From Chara braunii (taxonomy: Eukaryota; Streptophyta; Charophyceae; Charales; Characeae), in contig BFEA01000631.1 in assembly GCA_003427395.1 (NCBI GenBank), positions 345,527 through 409,526 of the forward strand: 64,000 nt of DNA. Direction: 5' to 3'. Positions 31,606 to 42,000 of this stretch are shown one piece after another. The position numbers were made by a program, and so were the translations under genes. Within the stretch, counting starts at the first letter, position 1. The number at the start of each line of letters is the position of its first letter. The notes under the pieces were generated by a model. The model was not told where the DNA came from. It saw only the letters and a program-made list of their open reading frames with translations, and ran no database searches.

Positions 31606-32998
31606 AGCTAGGGCTAAAGAAGAAGAAAAACAGAGGCGTGAGGATGAGGAGAGAAAAGAGATTGAGAGAGAAGAACGAATGGCGAAACTGTTCGCGGAAC
31701 AGTATGCCGCAATGGAGAAAAAGAAGGATGAAGAGGCAGGACTCAAGAGGGATCCAACTAAGGGAAAGGATAAGGCCAGCTACGAGGATAAAAAGGGAGA
31801 AGAAAAACTAAAGGCCAGGGATGGGAGCCTCAGGATTTGTGAGGGCGAGGTGAAGAAACGAGGACAGGAGGTCCTGCAAGGTAGTTCCCCCTTGCAACCT
31901 GATGCTGGTCGGCAAAAAACGCTTTCCGATGCTACGATCGGACCACTGGATGCAGGACTCCTCCTCGTGAACTTCAACATGCTGAAACGTGACAAGGACT
32001 CGTTCCAGCGCAATCAGGAGTCTATTCTACAGCGGATGGTATCGGCTATCGAAAAACTCGGTTCGGTGTTTCCTTCTTCTTCTTCCCAACTTCCACATCT
32101 ATCACAGCCTCCTCCTCCTCCTCCTCCTCCCTCTCATACCACCTCTCATCCCCTTCCTCGACATCATCACCCACCTCCTCCCTCCTCCTCTTCCCATCCT
32201 CCGGTGCAGCCTGTCCAGACGACTCATCCTGCTCCTACTCCGCAGATCAATCGCTCCACCCAGTTTCCTGCTCCATCCCACCACGCCGATGGAAACAGGT
32301 CCAACCCTCCCCCACGCGATGATTCACCTCCCCCTCCTCCTCCTCCCCCTCACGGATCTGCACGGGGAAACGCTCCAAACCATCCACGATCCTCTTCACC
32401 TCCTCCTCCTCCCCCACCTCCACCCCCACCCCCTCCACCTTCTCCCCCTCCACCATCTCCCCCGGTTTCACGTAATGCTTCTGCCAACCCCACCCAACCT
32501 CCGCCACCACCACCCCCCTCTAGACCCCAAACCCGTGCACATGGTCTCAACACTGCAGCACACAGCCGTCAAGAGGATGGCCTGGCAGGAGGTACCAATG
32601 ACACCCCGTCTTCAAGCAGACCCACGAGGAGGCTGGCTGAAGTATTTGCCTCTGTGGCTGGGCATTCCAGACGAGTATCTGGTTCGTTGTCTGCAGTTCG
32701 ATCTTCCAGCTTGGGATTTGACAGAGTCCGGGACGGGAAGAAAGCCGTCGTCGCTTCGACAGGCAAGGAAGGAAGGAAACAGTACCTTGCCGACATGAAG
32801 AATGAGTTGATGGAGTACAAGGCCGATCTCGAGGTGCTGTGCCGAAAGGACAATATCAAGTACATCAATAAGAAACAGGCAGTTCATGAACTTGCCATAC
32901 TCCGCACGTGTGACGCTTATGGTGACACGGAGGAGGACGATGACGAGGAACTCCTCAACGGGACAGGGTTCGATCAGCAAGAAGAGAACCCCTCCTGA
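31544..32998 (+). CDS. PLE ORF1, C-terminal part: coiled-coil, proline-rich protein
   Basis: 484 residues. Residues 1-100 are a charged coiled coil (Glu/Lys/Arg). About 188-330 are Pro/Ser/His-rich with long Pro runs. About 420-455 contain 'KADLEVLCRKDNIKYINKKQ', which resembles the helix-turn-helix of a SAP DNA-binding motif. An acidic tail ends at 32998. It overlaps the preceding frame by 62 bases in the +1 frame, so it is read here as the continuation of that protein. It lies between the PLE leader and the GIY-YIG frame, so it is assigned to the PLE as ORF1, though a separate older insertion is possible. Confidence 0.55.
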   Translation: MTGKRENDEESWRREAKEEHEARAKEEEKQRREDEERKEIEREERMAKLFAEQYAAMEKKKDEEAGLKRDPTKGKDKASYEDKKGEEKLKARDGSLRICEGEVKKRGQEVLQGSSPLQPDAGRQKTLSDATIGPLDAGLLLVNFNMLKRDKDSFQRNQESILQRMVSAIEKLGSVFPSSSSQLPHLSQPPPPPPPPSHTTSHPLPRHHHPPPPSSSSHPPVQPVQTTHPAPTPQINRSTQFPAPSHHADGNRSNPPPRDDSPPPPPPPPHGSARGNAPNHPRSSSPPPPPPPPPPPPPPSPPPPSPPVSRNASANPTQPPPPPPPSRPQTRAHGLNTAAHSRQEDGLAGGTNDTPSSSRPTRRLAEVFASVAGHSRRVSGSLSAVRSSSLGFDRVRDGKKAVVASTGKEGRKQYLADMKNELMEYKADLEVLCRKDNIKYINKKQAVHELAILRTCDAYGDTEEDDDEELLNGTGFDQQEENPS

Positions 32999-33069
32999 TA
33001 TCCTTCTGGGACAAAAGGTGGTTATGGCAGCAAGTCTGCAACACCCGTGACAACAGAAAAAGGTGCGGC

Positions 33070-33801
33070 ATGAGAGGTGGTCAGAGTTCTCGTTTAGAGG
33101 TTTCAATGAGATTCTTCGTGCTTATGCTAATCGCTGTTGGTGGCATTAAGTGGGGTCGTGAATTTATAGATAATTGGGTAGATTCGGTGCAGCGTGGTCA
33201 CGTTATTTGTTCGGGAGAAGGGTGTTGTGTTTACGTCCTAATTTCACCTTGGTTCAAGGCTACGTACATAGGTTCGACTGGCCGAGGTATTACGGACCGA
33301 TGGAAGGAACACGTCAGAATGGCGAACTCCAACACAAAGGGCAGAAATCATAAATTAAAAAGATGGCTGGAACGAACTGGGTGGGAATCTTACGTAGCCA
33401 TTCCACTTTTCTATCCTTCCGAATCTGATCTTCGGCTAACTGCATCTTCGCTCATCTCACGACTCTCCCCTTGTCTCAACACTAGGATGAACAGAAAGAA
33501 AAAGGCTTGTCGAAGGAAAGGTCGCAGGGAAAGGAACGCTTACCATAAAAAATTTGATCGGACCATGCCGGCTGTTCGTGATCAGCGGCTGATTGAGTGG
33601 TCTTTCTCAGCTGGATCCTCGACTATTAAGTCTGATGCAATTCGTAGTTATGGTCTCATTGAGAGCCTGAAAGAGTGTCTTGCTAACAATCTGCACTACG
33701 CTGCTCTGACAACAAGCGGTGGAGGTTTTTTCCTTGATGGTTGGGGCAAACTAAGTAAACTATTCGGATTGTTGATTTTAAGGACTCTAAATGCCTTTTA
33801 A
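33070..33801 (+). pseudogene. PLE GIY-YIG endonuclease domain
   Basis: 243 residues. About residue 53 begins 'VYVLISPWFKATYIGSTGRG', the GIY...YIG pair, followed by 'ITDRWKEHVRMAN' with the conserved Arg and His. The C-terminal motif reads 'TASSLISRLSPCLN' (about 123-136); the acidic residue that usually stands three before the Leu-Ile pair (metal-binding Glu) is Ala here. A Lys/Arg-rich stretch follows (about 140-160). The domain would nick the target to prime reverse transcription. After about 33770 the frame that leads to the RT is another one, so a frameshift separates the two domains, and a TAA at about 33982 breaks the linker. Confidence 0.82.
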
Positions 33802-34010
33802 AAGATCTGAAGCAACAATTTTGTGAAGGAGGTAACTTCACCCTTCTGCAGATACGGATGAGTAAGAATCAGCATACTACACGCAAACTTGTCTTGTTGT
33901 CTCTCCTGCAATTTCCTGTTTCGCGATCGTTGTTGCATTCCTTCGAAGATAGGGCATTGGTAAGATTGTTTAACGCTATATAATATTTTGAATCGAAACA
34001 CACACGGTCT

Positions 34011-35251
34011 GTGTTGCGTAGTATCATTGGAAATATAATTAGAAGAAAAGTTGGTTTTAATTGCACCACTCCTGTCGTGATTAAAATTCAGTTCAGCACT
34101 CAGATCGTAAAAGAAAAAGTTACCGATGCGGCAAAACGGATAATCAGAAAGAGGTGTAAATCTGACTTTCTTGCAGATTTTATTATTTCCCGTTTGTGTT
34201 TTGTGTGGTCAAAAAATAGGAGTATCGGTGAGCGCATCCATAACCATCGTGCCTCTGCCGCCACTTCTTCTGAGTTCTGCACTTGCAGTTGTTGCCCTGC
34301 CGATTTTTCAAGAAACAGCAATGGCCATGTAGAAGTTCGTTTTTCCGATATACAGGGAATGCCCGCACTGCTACGGAACTCAAAAAAAAAAAATATTATG
34401 TCCCGTTCATCACGTGTTCATCTCTCTCGGATAAAGTATGCCCTACGATTAGGCCTCCATAGGATACCTGAAGATGGAACCTCTGTTTATTATGAACTTA
34501 GACAATGTTTTAAATCTGATTACGATACACCGACAGACCTTTCTATAAGATTGGATGAATGGATGGAAAAGCTAGACGGTTTGGTCGTTGCCCCTATAGA
34601 CCATAACGCCGACGACTCATTGGCATGCTACATGAGTATATGTCATGAAGCGCTTGCAAAACTATATTGGAAGAGCAATGGATTTGCCATAATTTCACTT
34701 AGCGAAGAGCGTGTCCTTGAGCTTTGTAAAGAAGCCTACGACAGCATCAGAGCAGATCGTACAGCCCGCTGGAATCCCAAAGGAAGATTAGGACGCTGTT
34801 ACGGTATACCCAAGCACAAAGACATATCTAGATGGCGGCCGATTACTCCTTCCTTCTCTGAACCCAGCCTAAGAGCTTGCAAATTAGTTTCCAGGGCAGT
34901 AAACTTCTTACTATGGAATGTTCCCCGAGCCTCGAACTTCAACCTTAAAGCAACTAACTTGCTGAAGGATAGGATCCTATCTCTGAACCACAGATCAGGT
35001 AAGACTAACAAAGGCTTGTTATTAGCAGCTAGTTACGACATTAAAGAAATGTTCACAAAACTCCCTCACAGTTCTATTATCAGGGCTCTAGATTGGATCT
35101 GCTTTTATTACTCTAGCATAGGAAAGAAGTCTATCCGAGTCAAACAACAGGGTAAGGAGGCATCCTTTGGTAAAGGATCAAGAGAATCTGGATGGGTGTC
35201 TATGAAATTTCATCAACTAATTGACTTCGTCAAATTCGATCTCGATCACTC
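34011..35251 (+). pseudogene. PLE reverse transcriptase, truncated before motif C
   Basis: About 413 residues up to the junction at 35251. Residues about 264-279 read 'GIPKHKDISRWRPITP', the RT region with the 'PK.HK....RPI' pattern of Penelope-type enzymes. About 340 is 'ASYDIKEMFTKLPHSSIIRA' (motif A with catalytic Asp). A Cys cluster ('CTCSCC') lies near residue 90. The catalytic YADD box and thumb are missing because the sequence switches to segment B at 35252; the frame runs on by chance to 35330. The open frame continues upstream to about 33783 except for one TAA. It cannot make DNA as it stands. Confidence 0.8.
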
Positions 35252-37452
35252 GGCTGGGACGACTGGCATAATCAGAAGGTGGCGGTACTCCTGTGTGTGC
35301 TACCTCACCACCTTCAAGTTGATTAACTAGGATCTGCTTGATTGTGAAAAGTGAACTCAGGGGATTTTGGTACTTACTTCTTTTCTTATTAACGGCTCAG
35401 GAAGATTTGGTTTTTGCACTTATTCAAGGTGTAGTAGGGGGCTCCAGGGAGGGTCATCCTATTCACGCGCTTGAGTCTAAGGCTGGCTAACAACCTGCAA
35501 AGAGTAGGAAATCACATTGCTACTTCTTTCCTATCTTACTTACCCTCTGGTAGTCCGACCACCAGACCGGTAATGGGGAGGCTTCCGTAGGAGTCATCCT
35601 ATAACTTTTTTAACGGATGGACTACTCATTACTCAAGGAAGTAGTAGGGGGGCCCTTGTTGGGGTCTGCCTATTACCTACTTGATTCTGATACTAACTTA
35701 CGAGGAGGGGGTACTCCTGTAGGAATACCTTAAACACTTGTTTTCTGTCTCAGCTAACCTGGTCTCAGGTCGGTCAGCTTCGGAAGGGCAACATGATACC
35801 CTTGTTAGGACTATCCTAATGCACTCATGAAGTGGACCTTATCATGTGATAGTAGGGGGCTCTTGTGCGGGTTGCTTATTAGTCATTCAGACCGTTAATA
35901 ACCTTTGGAGAGGGGGTTGACATCCAGATCTTTCAAAAGGAATACCTAAAGCAAGTAGTAGGGTGCTTCTGTAGGAGCCTCAACTATTTGATGAAGGAAG
36001 GATGCTCATGTGTGAGCTATCCTGCTACTCTGATTAGATCATATGTATACATTAAGTGGGGNTAAAAAGGGGGATCAAATACTCATGTGTGACTTACTCG
36101 ACTGTCTCTTTGATTAACAGATTNCTTGGTATTGATCAAGTAGCAAGAGATTCANGTCTGAATCANCCTACTACTTGAGTATGTTAACACAAATAGAAGA
36201 GAAAGGAAGGAACAATGCTCCTGTTGGAGCAAGGTCTCAAGAACCTGGAAAAGGAACAAAGATAAGAGAGTTAGGACCGCGGGAGAAAGAAGCTTAAGAA
36301 CCACCGCGTAGTCCATAGTCGTCCATGGCTCTCGGATGGAAGGCCACAACGATGAATGAGTTATATCTCATCTACATAAGCGCCAAACGGTGCGCTTATC
36401 CCCAAGAAAGAAAATGCAAGGACTAAGATAAGGGGAAATATGAGTTTCCTNAGGACGACTTAGGACACAGGCATGAGACTCCTTGAGTGAAAGGAAAGAG
36501 TGACAGACGGCTTAGGGTAGGGTTGTGAGAGTAAAACTAGGGATTAGACCTGGGATGTCGATCCCAGAGCTCACTACCCATGTCTAAGGGCTTGACCCTT
36601 AGATATCAGTNTGTGGGAAATCAAGTGGGGGTGTTGAATCTTTGTTGACCTGTGTGTGTGCAGGTCCCTGACTATCTACTGCGTCTCAAGGAAAAAGGTT
36701 CTACAAAAAGGACCCAAATTTCTGTTATCTCTTATCTCTCGATAACAGGTCGATTGTTACCGATTCAACTTTTTCCCTTTGACTTGATACCCACCTCTAA
36801 AGTCAAACCCTGTGGTCAGTAAAACTGTCACCCGTGGTCATTGCTTGAATGGTCCTAGTCACTCTCAAGGGTCCTTCGAAGAAATGTGAGGGGGCTGGGC
36901 TTACGTCTCATGAAAGATTAGGTTGTCATACATGGTTTGGGAAGTGAGGGACAAGGTCAATGGTTGATGGTTGACGCCGTTAGTGCATGGCATGTGGATT
37001 GTTTTTGCATTATTCTGTGCAGGTCTGTTTTGTTCGTGGGTTTGGATTGAACTGGACCTGATCTGTTGAAGAGTCTTGGACACATTGCACTTGTGAAAGT
37101 GGGAAGGGTTCCCAGCGGTAATACCTCCATATTCATTATCAGTCCTATGTATATCTTCTATACTATCTGACGTTTAGTCATATGTTAAGTAAAATAGAAT
37201 GCCCTTGGTAGTGAAAAGGTTTGATTGGTACTTTGATCGTAGTGGTTAGAAGAAAAATATGTTTTGGAAGGAGAAGCGGAAATAAATGGTATTTTAAAAG
37301 TTTGACCTGAATATCTAAAGGGTCAGTTCTAGGCGTCTTACCGCGCGTACCCCGTGTCATGCTACAACGATCGAGAAAACGCCCTCGGCCGACCTACCTC
37401 TACAAAGGCATGTAAAAACCTTCGCATGTGGGTCCGTAGCTCAGCAGGGATA
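35252..37452 (+). repeat. Segment B, left copy (hairpin-array element)
   Basis: Nearly identical to the reverse complement of 48581-50768 over 2.2 kb. Its left edge cuts the PLE RT. It is non-coding: the longest frames are 60-70 codons with no domain. The first 1 kb is a hairpin array (next entry). 36560-36610 has two strong palindromes (CTGGGAT GTCG ATCCCAG and TCTAAGGG CTTGA CCCTTAGA), and 36720-36750 a third (CTGTTATC...GATAACAG). The right end falls in a block also seen at 18335-18500. Several single N bases occur. Confidence 0.85.
35276..36230 (+). repeat. Array of about 12 degenerate hairpins
   Basis: Short inverted repeats with a mostly four-base loop recur every 60-110 bases. Clear examples: AAGGTGG...CCACCTT (35276-35314); CAAGGTG...CTTG (35425-35473); 35638-35684; GGTACTCC TGTA GGAATACC (35710-35729); GATACCCT TGTT AGGACTATC (35795-35815); 35846-35890; 'gtgcttc TGTA ggagcc' inside AAGTAGT/ACTATTT (35952-35989); CTCA TGTG TGAG (about 36005); 36084-36100; GATTCA-loop-TGAATC inside CAAGTAG/CTACTTG (36138-36176); and GCTCC TGTT GGAGC (36217-36230). 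Most units have an outer stem (AGTAGTAGG/CCTACTACT-like) and an inner stem. Confidence 0.8.
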
Positions 37453-38590
37453 CGCCTACCTAAGGGTGGTGATAGCCCCTTGGGTAAAGGTAAGTTGTAC
37501 CTCGCCACGTCCCGACCTGTCGTAGGGTGTCGTGAGAGGTATAGCACGCGCGCACGGTCGGAGTGGTGACTGGTTCTTTTCAGACAATAAATCCTGCGTG
37601 ACACGACCGTGAGGTTCAGCGTTCCCCATCAGGGCGCGGCACTGCCGCGCGTGACACCGCTCTCACCACCATTTTGAGTGGGACCACAAATGTCATCATC
37701 ATTCAATGGAGGGATTGATCGAATACATAGGCAAACATAGCAATGTTAATACGATTACGAACGGGGAGTGGAGTAAATTGAGAGTCTATATTGGCGGCAC
37801 TACGATTGGAATTAAAAACATTGAGGATTATACAGTGGCTAAACGACTAAAGGGTGACGCGAATGTTGTCTATCCTTGATCGAGTATGCACACATAAGGA
37901 AATCGAAAATCAAAACTGTAACGATTGAGCATTTGTACGCATTGTTTCCAAGGCGATCGGAATCATAAAAGGCGACAATACCATGGAGGCTAAACCAACG
38001 TAGCAGAGCGTACGTGATATAGCTTGATTGGGGGGAAGCAAACGTCGCGAATACTTGGTTGAGTTCTCATATAAACGACATTTGAAGTCGTGGCAATTGA
38101 GCATTTGGGTTTTGGGGAATACAAAATCTAAAGGAAAACGAGCGTCCAACTTTACTCACGCTAGTAGGAGGATTCCAGGGGGAGGTTGCTCAGTATGCGA
38201 GACACTACATTTCGTTTTGAAGGGGATGGGAAAAGGTGGGCGCAGACAAAGGAAATCTGGGCAGTAAGACGACTGAATTTGGGAAGTTGGTAGGAGTCAT
38301 TAGGAGTTGGAATGAGATAGTGGGAAAGGGCGAAGGAGTAGGAAAAGAAAACAAAAGCGAGGAGGAGAGAGGGCAGCGAAGGAGGGAGAGGAGAATAGGC
38401 TTCATCAGCAAGGGTCATTGATCTGGGTAAGATTGATCCTACGCTACCCCCTCCTCCTGTGTCCTTTCCCTACCTACCCAGTTTCTCCCTGCATTCAAGC
38501 TTTGAGAAAGCAACAACAATATACACACATACGATAGCAATAATTATAATAATTATTTAAAAAAAGGGTGACTATCTTAAGGGAGCAGGG
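37453..38590. other. No recognisable gene
   Basis: 37453-37500 continues the block shared with 18335-18500, with a 'ggtaagttg' and a later 'cctgcgtgaca' shared with 18650. The rest is unique within the window. 38280-38420 is G/A-rich. No coding evidence. Confidence 0.5.
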
Positions 38591-38608
38591 CTCGCGTCGA
38601 GCAGTTGG

Positions 38609-38925
38609 CTGGATGGCTGGTTAGTTGGTTGGTTGGTCGGGTTGGTTGGGTGGTTGGTTGGTGGGTTGGTTGGTTGGTTGGTTGGTTGGTGGGTTGGTTG
38701 GTTGGTTGGTTGGTTGGTGGGTTGGTTGGTTGGTTGGTTGGTTGGTTGGCTGGTTGGTTGGTTGGTTGGTTGACCGGTGGGTTGGTTGGTTGTTTGGTAG
38801 GTCGGTTGGTTGGTTGGCCGGTCGGGTTAGTTGGTTGGTTGGTTGGTCAGGTGGTTGGGGGGTTGGTTGGTTGGGGGATGGTGGGTTGGTCGGTTGGTTA
38901 GTCGGCTAGTAGGTTGATTGGTTGA
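38609..38925. repeat. (GGTT)n satellite tract
   Basis: Over 300 bases of GGTT/GGTTGGTTG units with scattered changes. All reading frames give a Gly-Trp-Leu-Val periodicity, which is a product of the repeat and not a protein. Confidence 0.95.
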
Positions 38926-39754
38926 GAGGGGCAGAAGTGTCCCCTAATCAAGTCTATAATCAAAGTTGCCTCAATTATTCCAAAATGTCGCGTATAGTGC
39001 ATCATCAGCGGAGTCACCGGCTGAGAGAATCAACATTAATGTTTAGAGCAGCTATGCGACAGATAGTTGCGAAACAACTCCATACTCCAGTTAGGATTGT
39101 GCTCACAGCAAGACAGAAACAAGGAAAGGAGCACAAGGAAATGCATCAGAGGTGCACATGATGGAAGGGGAAATCCTGACAACAGAGGAACAAAAGGAAT
39201 AGAAGGAACACAAAGGTAATTGGGAACAGGACAGGGATCAGACCTTCATGAATCAAGATTAAAAGGAAGAACAGGGAGGAATGATCGTTAATCCTCTCTT
39301 CAATCAAGATGAAACGGGGGAGAAAGGAATACTAGATGTCCAACCACTGATGGGCTCCACGCAGCAAGCAGGGGGGTAAGTTATGAAATACGTGCTTACA
39401 CCAGGTACTGGATCGGTCCTGAATTTCAGACAGCAAAGGATGTCCACAGCATCCCAACTCTCGCGGGGCAGCAGAGGGAGCATGGTGTTTCAGGCGGGCT
39501 CCTCGCTTGGCAGAGTACAAGATTTGAGAAGAGAAAAGGGAGGTGAAGGAAGTGGAGGAGGAAGGCAAGGGAGTGAGGAAAAAAGGGAGGAAAGGAAGAG
39601 GGGAGAGGAGGATAGGGGCAAGGGTGAAGAAGGAAGTGGGGGGATAGAAGGAATGAAGAGGGCGAGCCGGGAAGGGATGGAGATTGTGCGCATTTCCAAC
39701 ACCGCATCGCCACAGCAATTGCATGATCAGGGGAGGTCACCTTAAACACAGGGT

Positions 39755-40677
39755 ATGATGCATCAGAAAGACGACTCTTCGCCTTGGGTGCAGTGTGCAA
39801 AAGGGAACCTTCTAACCAAGGAGTTAGAAATTAAGAGACAGGGGGAGCAGACACAACCATTAAAGATACCCCTGCAAAATCTCCCAACGGCGAAGGTTTT
39901 TTTCCTTTCCAAATTCATTATTTCTTCCAAGAATCGGGTAATTGAATTAGGGGGGAAAAAATCTCTAATAAAAACATACCCGACACAGAAATTAGAGGAA
40001 AGAGACACAATTTATTTGGCACATGAAAACAACTGGGTGTTCCACGATGACTCGGCTTATAAATCAACCAATGAAAAAATCAAGTGGATATGTAAGAGAT
40101 TGTCAGCATACAAAGGAAGTTATGAAGCAGTGTGTCAGGACTTTCTTATTCTTTCAATTTCCTCAACCATTTTCACAGTGTTGTGTCTACTCACTTCAGA
40201 CAAAAAGACGATTAAAGGATGATATAAATTGAGATGTGAAAGATCAGAGGTCCGAATCTACCCATGGTCGCCTCCAAAGCAGGGACCTGATGAAAAGAGA
40301 AAACAAATGATGGAGGACCATTACTGGGTTGAGTTTAGATACATTCCAATATAAATTCAAGCAGCTTTCATCCATGATTTTTGGACAACATAGACTTTAT
40401 TGATCCCCTTCCAGCACATGCGGCAAAAAGGGATGATTATTTGATGTTGGCCCTCAATCACCTGACCGACATCCCATTTAATATAGACGATGTCATACCG
40501 TACAGAGTGGGAGGGCGGGAATATTATATTCATACGGCACACAAGCAGAGACCGTGGTGTTTCAGATGTAGAGCATACGGACACCTCAGTACGGATCTTA
40601 CTTGTGCACAAAATCCGGCAAAGAAAAATAAAGTTACGGGTAGACTCATCCGGGACCCCTTTAAGCCCAATATCTAG
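39755..40677 (+). pseudogene. LINE 4 ORF1: nucleic-acid-binding protein with zinc knuckle
   Basis: 39755-40222 (155 residues) contains 'ENNWVFHDDSAYKSTNEKIK', a stretch of the kind found N-terminal to the knuckle in plant LINE ORF1. After a frame change, 40381-40677 has 'RPWCFRCRAYGHLSTDLTCA', a CX2CX4HX6C knuckle, slightly longer than the usual X4. ORF1 coats the LINE RNA. Frame breaks make it inactive. Confidence 0.65.
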
Positions 40678-40707
40678 CGAACAGTAGATGCAGGGCATGA
40701 GGGATGG

Positions 40708-42000
40708 GTGTACATAGAAGGTACAAAGAAAGAGGATGCTACCCAAGGATGGACATGGGAACGCCAAGAGGAGCCAAATTGGGAAACTAAACCCCCAGAT
40801 ACGTGGACACCACCTGAAGCTCCACCAACTGGAGCAAATACCGGCAAAACGCCCAAAGCTCACAAAAACACAACACCCACTACCTCAACCTCTGGGACTT
40901 CTCAGGAACCAGTAAACAAGGAAGTTACTGCGACATAATCTCATCAGGAGGGCAAAGGAAGCCTAGGGGCACAAGGCAAAGGGAAAGGAACTCCACTCCA
41001 ACAATAGTGGAGGTCGGTGCTCAAAGGAGAGAAAGGAGGCATAGATGATAAAAGTAAACTACCAGATTCTCAACCCTCATATTATATTACCCAGAAAGAG
41101 GGTGGATCATTTTTCCTACTAAGTAAGGAAGCTGAGTTAGAGCCGGAACAGGAGGGGAGAGAAAGAACAAGAGAACAAGGATCCATCATCATATACACTT
41201 AAGGGGAAGTAGTCAATGAAGGTCAGGAGAGGGACAAAAGGAAAAAAAGGAAAAGAAAGCAGATCACAAGTCCGAACAGGGATGCTGACCCCTTGGATAC
41301 ATCACATGTAAGTGCAAATAATGAAGAAAAGGAAACAAAACAGATGGAAATACACAAAGAACAGGGAGAGGAGAAGGAACCTCCAAGCAAGGAGCACATA
41401 TGGACAAAAGAGACAGAAGCTGAATCAGAAACTGACCCGTTTCAAGGAGCTTTTGGTCCAACTCCTATGGATGTGGACTCCTCGTCCACAAAGGATTTTG
41501 AAATGGAAGAGGGGGTTGTTCAACCTGACCAGAAATCCTCAGAGGAGGATAGACTGAAACAGTTAACAGAATGGTTAATAAAATTATTGAAAACCCGTTA
41601 TGGGGAAAAAACAATTGAATTCTGGGACAATTCATATGTCCAGCTATTCAACTTACTAAGTAGTAGTCCCAGCCTCAGCCAGGCATTGGAGCAAGACCTA
41701 CCAGAAGGAGCATGTAGGACGACAATCAGTCAAAAAATTATGGGTATAGTAGCAGAAACGTTCCAACCTCCTACCTTGGAGAAAACAGAGGAGGCAGGGA
41801 AGGAAATTGGGCCAATAGGAGTGGAAGTAAGAGTTGAGGAATCGGGACAATCAGTGGCCCAGGGGGTGAAGGAATCAAAAGAAGGAGCAAGAGGAATAAC
41901 GGTAGAGGAGGTAAGGGAGGAAGAACAGAGCGCCTCTTCTCCGAAAATTGAAGAGGAAGAAGGTACTGAAGGAGAGGAGGAGGCAAAGTTCTAACCCCAA
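40708..42000 (+). pseudogene. LINE 4 ORF1 low-complexity C-terminal region
   Basis: 40708-40938 is Thr/Pro/Lys-rich. 41293-41994 (233 residues) is strongly acidic with Glu/Lys/Gln runs and contains 'LIKLLKTRYGEKTIEFWDNS'. No known domain. It is assigned to LINE 4 because it lies between the zinc knuckle and the endonuclease on the same strand; 42000-42690 continues with 'SKHFDPGPQATFTLIGEQAK'. Confidence 0.5.

Larger units (their letters stand above)
30136..35251 (+). mobile_element. Penelope-like element with N-terminal GIY-YIG (Naiad/Chlamys-like), 3'-truncated
   Basis: In order: a segment A (30136-30750) with promoter-like TATATAAAG, a splice donor and a hammerhead ribozyme; a long pyrimidine tract ending in a splice acceptor; ORF1 with zinc knuckle, coiled coil and proline-rich region (31171-32998); a GIY-YIG nuclease (33070-33801); and an RT (34011-35251) that stops after motif A. 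Hammerheads and retained introns are known for Penelope-like elements. A GIY-YIG placed before the RT, not after it, is the hallmark of the Naiad/Chlamys clade. The 3' half of the RT is replaced by segment B at 35252. Segment A recurs inverted at 47138-47784. Confidence 0.82.

Noticed and set aside
32018-32798. 269-codon Leu/His/Pro-rich frame overlapping PLE ORF1
   Set aside because: It is the shifted reading of the CCT-rich proline region; the 31544-32998 frame has the recognisable content.
35276-36230. CRISPR array
   Set aside because: The repeating elements are degenerate hairpins of differing sequence, not identical repeats with unique spacers, there are no cas genes, and the genome is eukaryotic.
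37425-37500. tRNA or tRNA-like gene at 'gggtccgtagctcagcaggg'
   Set aside because: It has an A-box-like stretch only; no B-box or cloverleaf.
38605-38909. Open frames encoding Gly-Trp-Leu-Val repeats
   Set aside because: All frames of a GGTT repeat stay open; no start context or domain. Satellite artefact.
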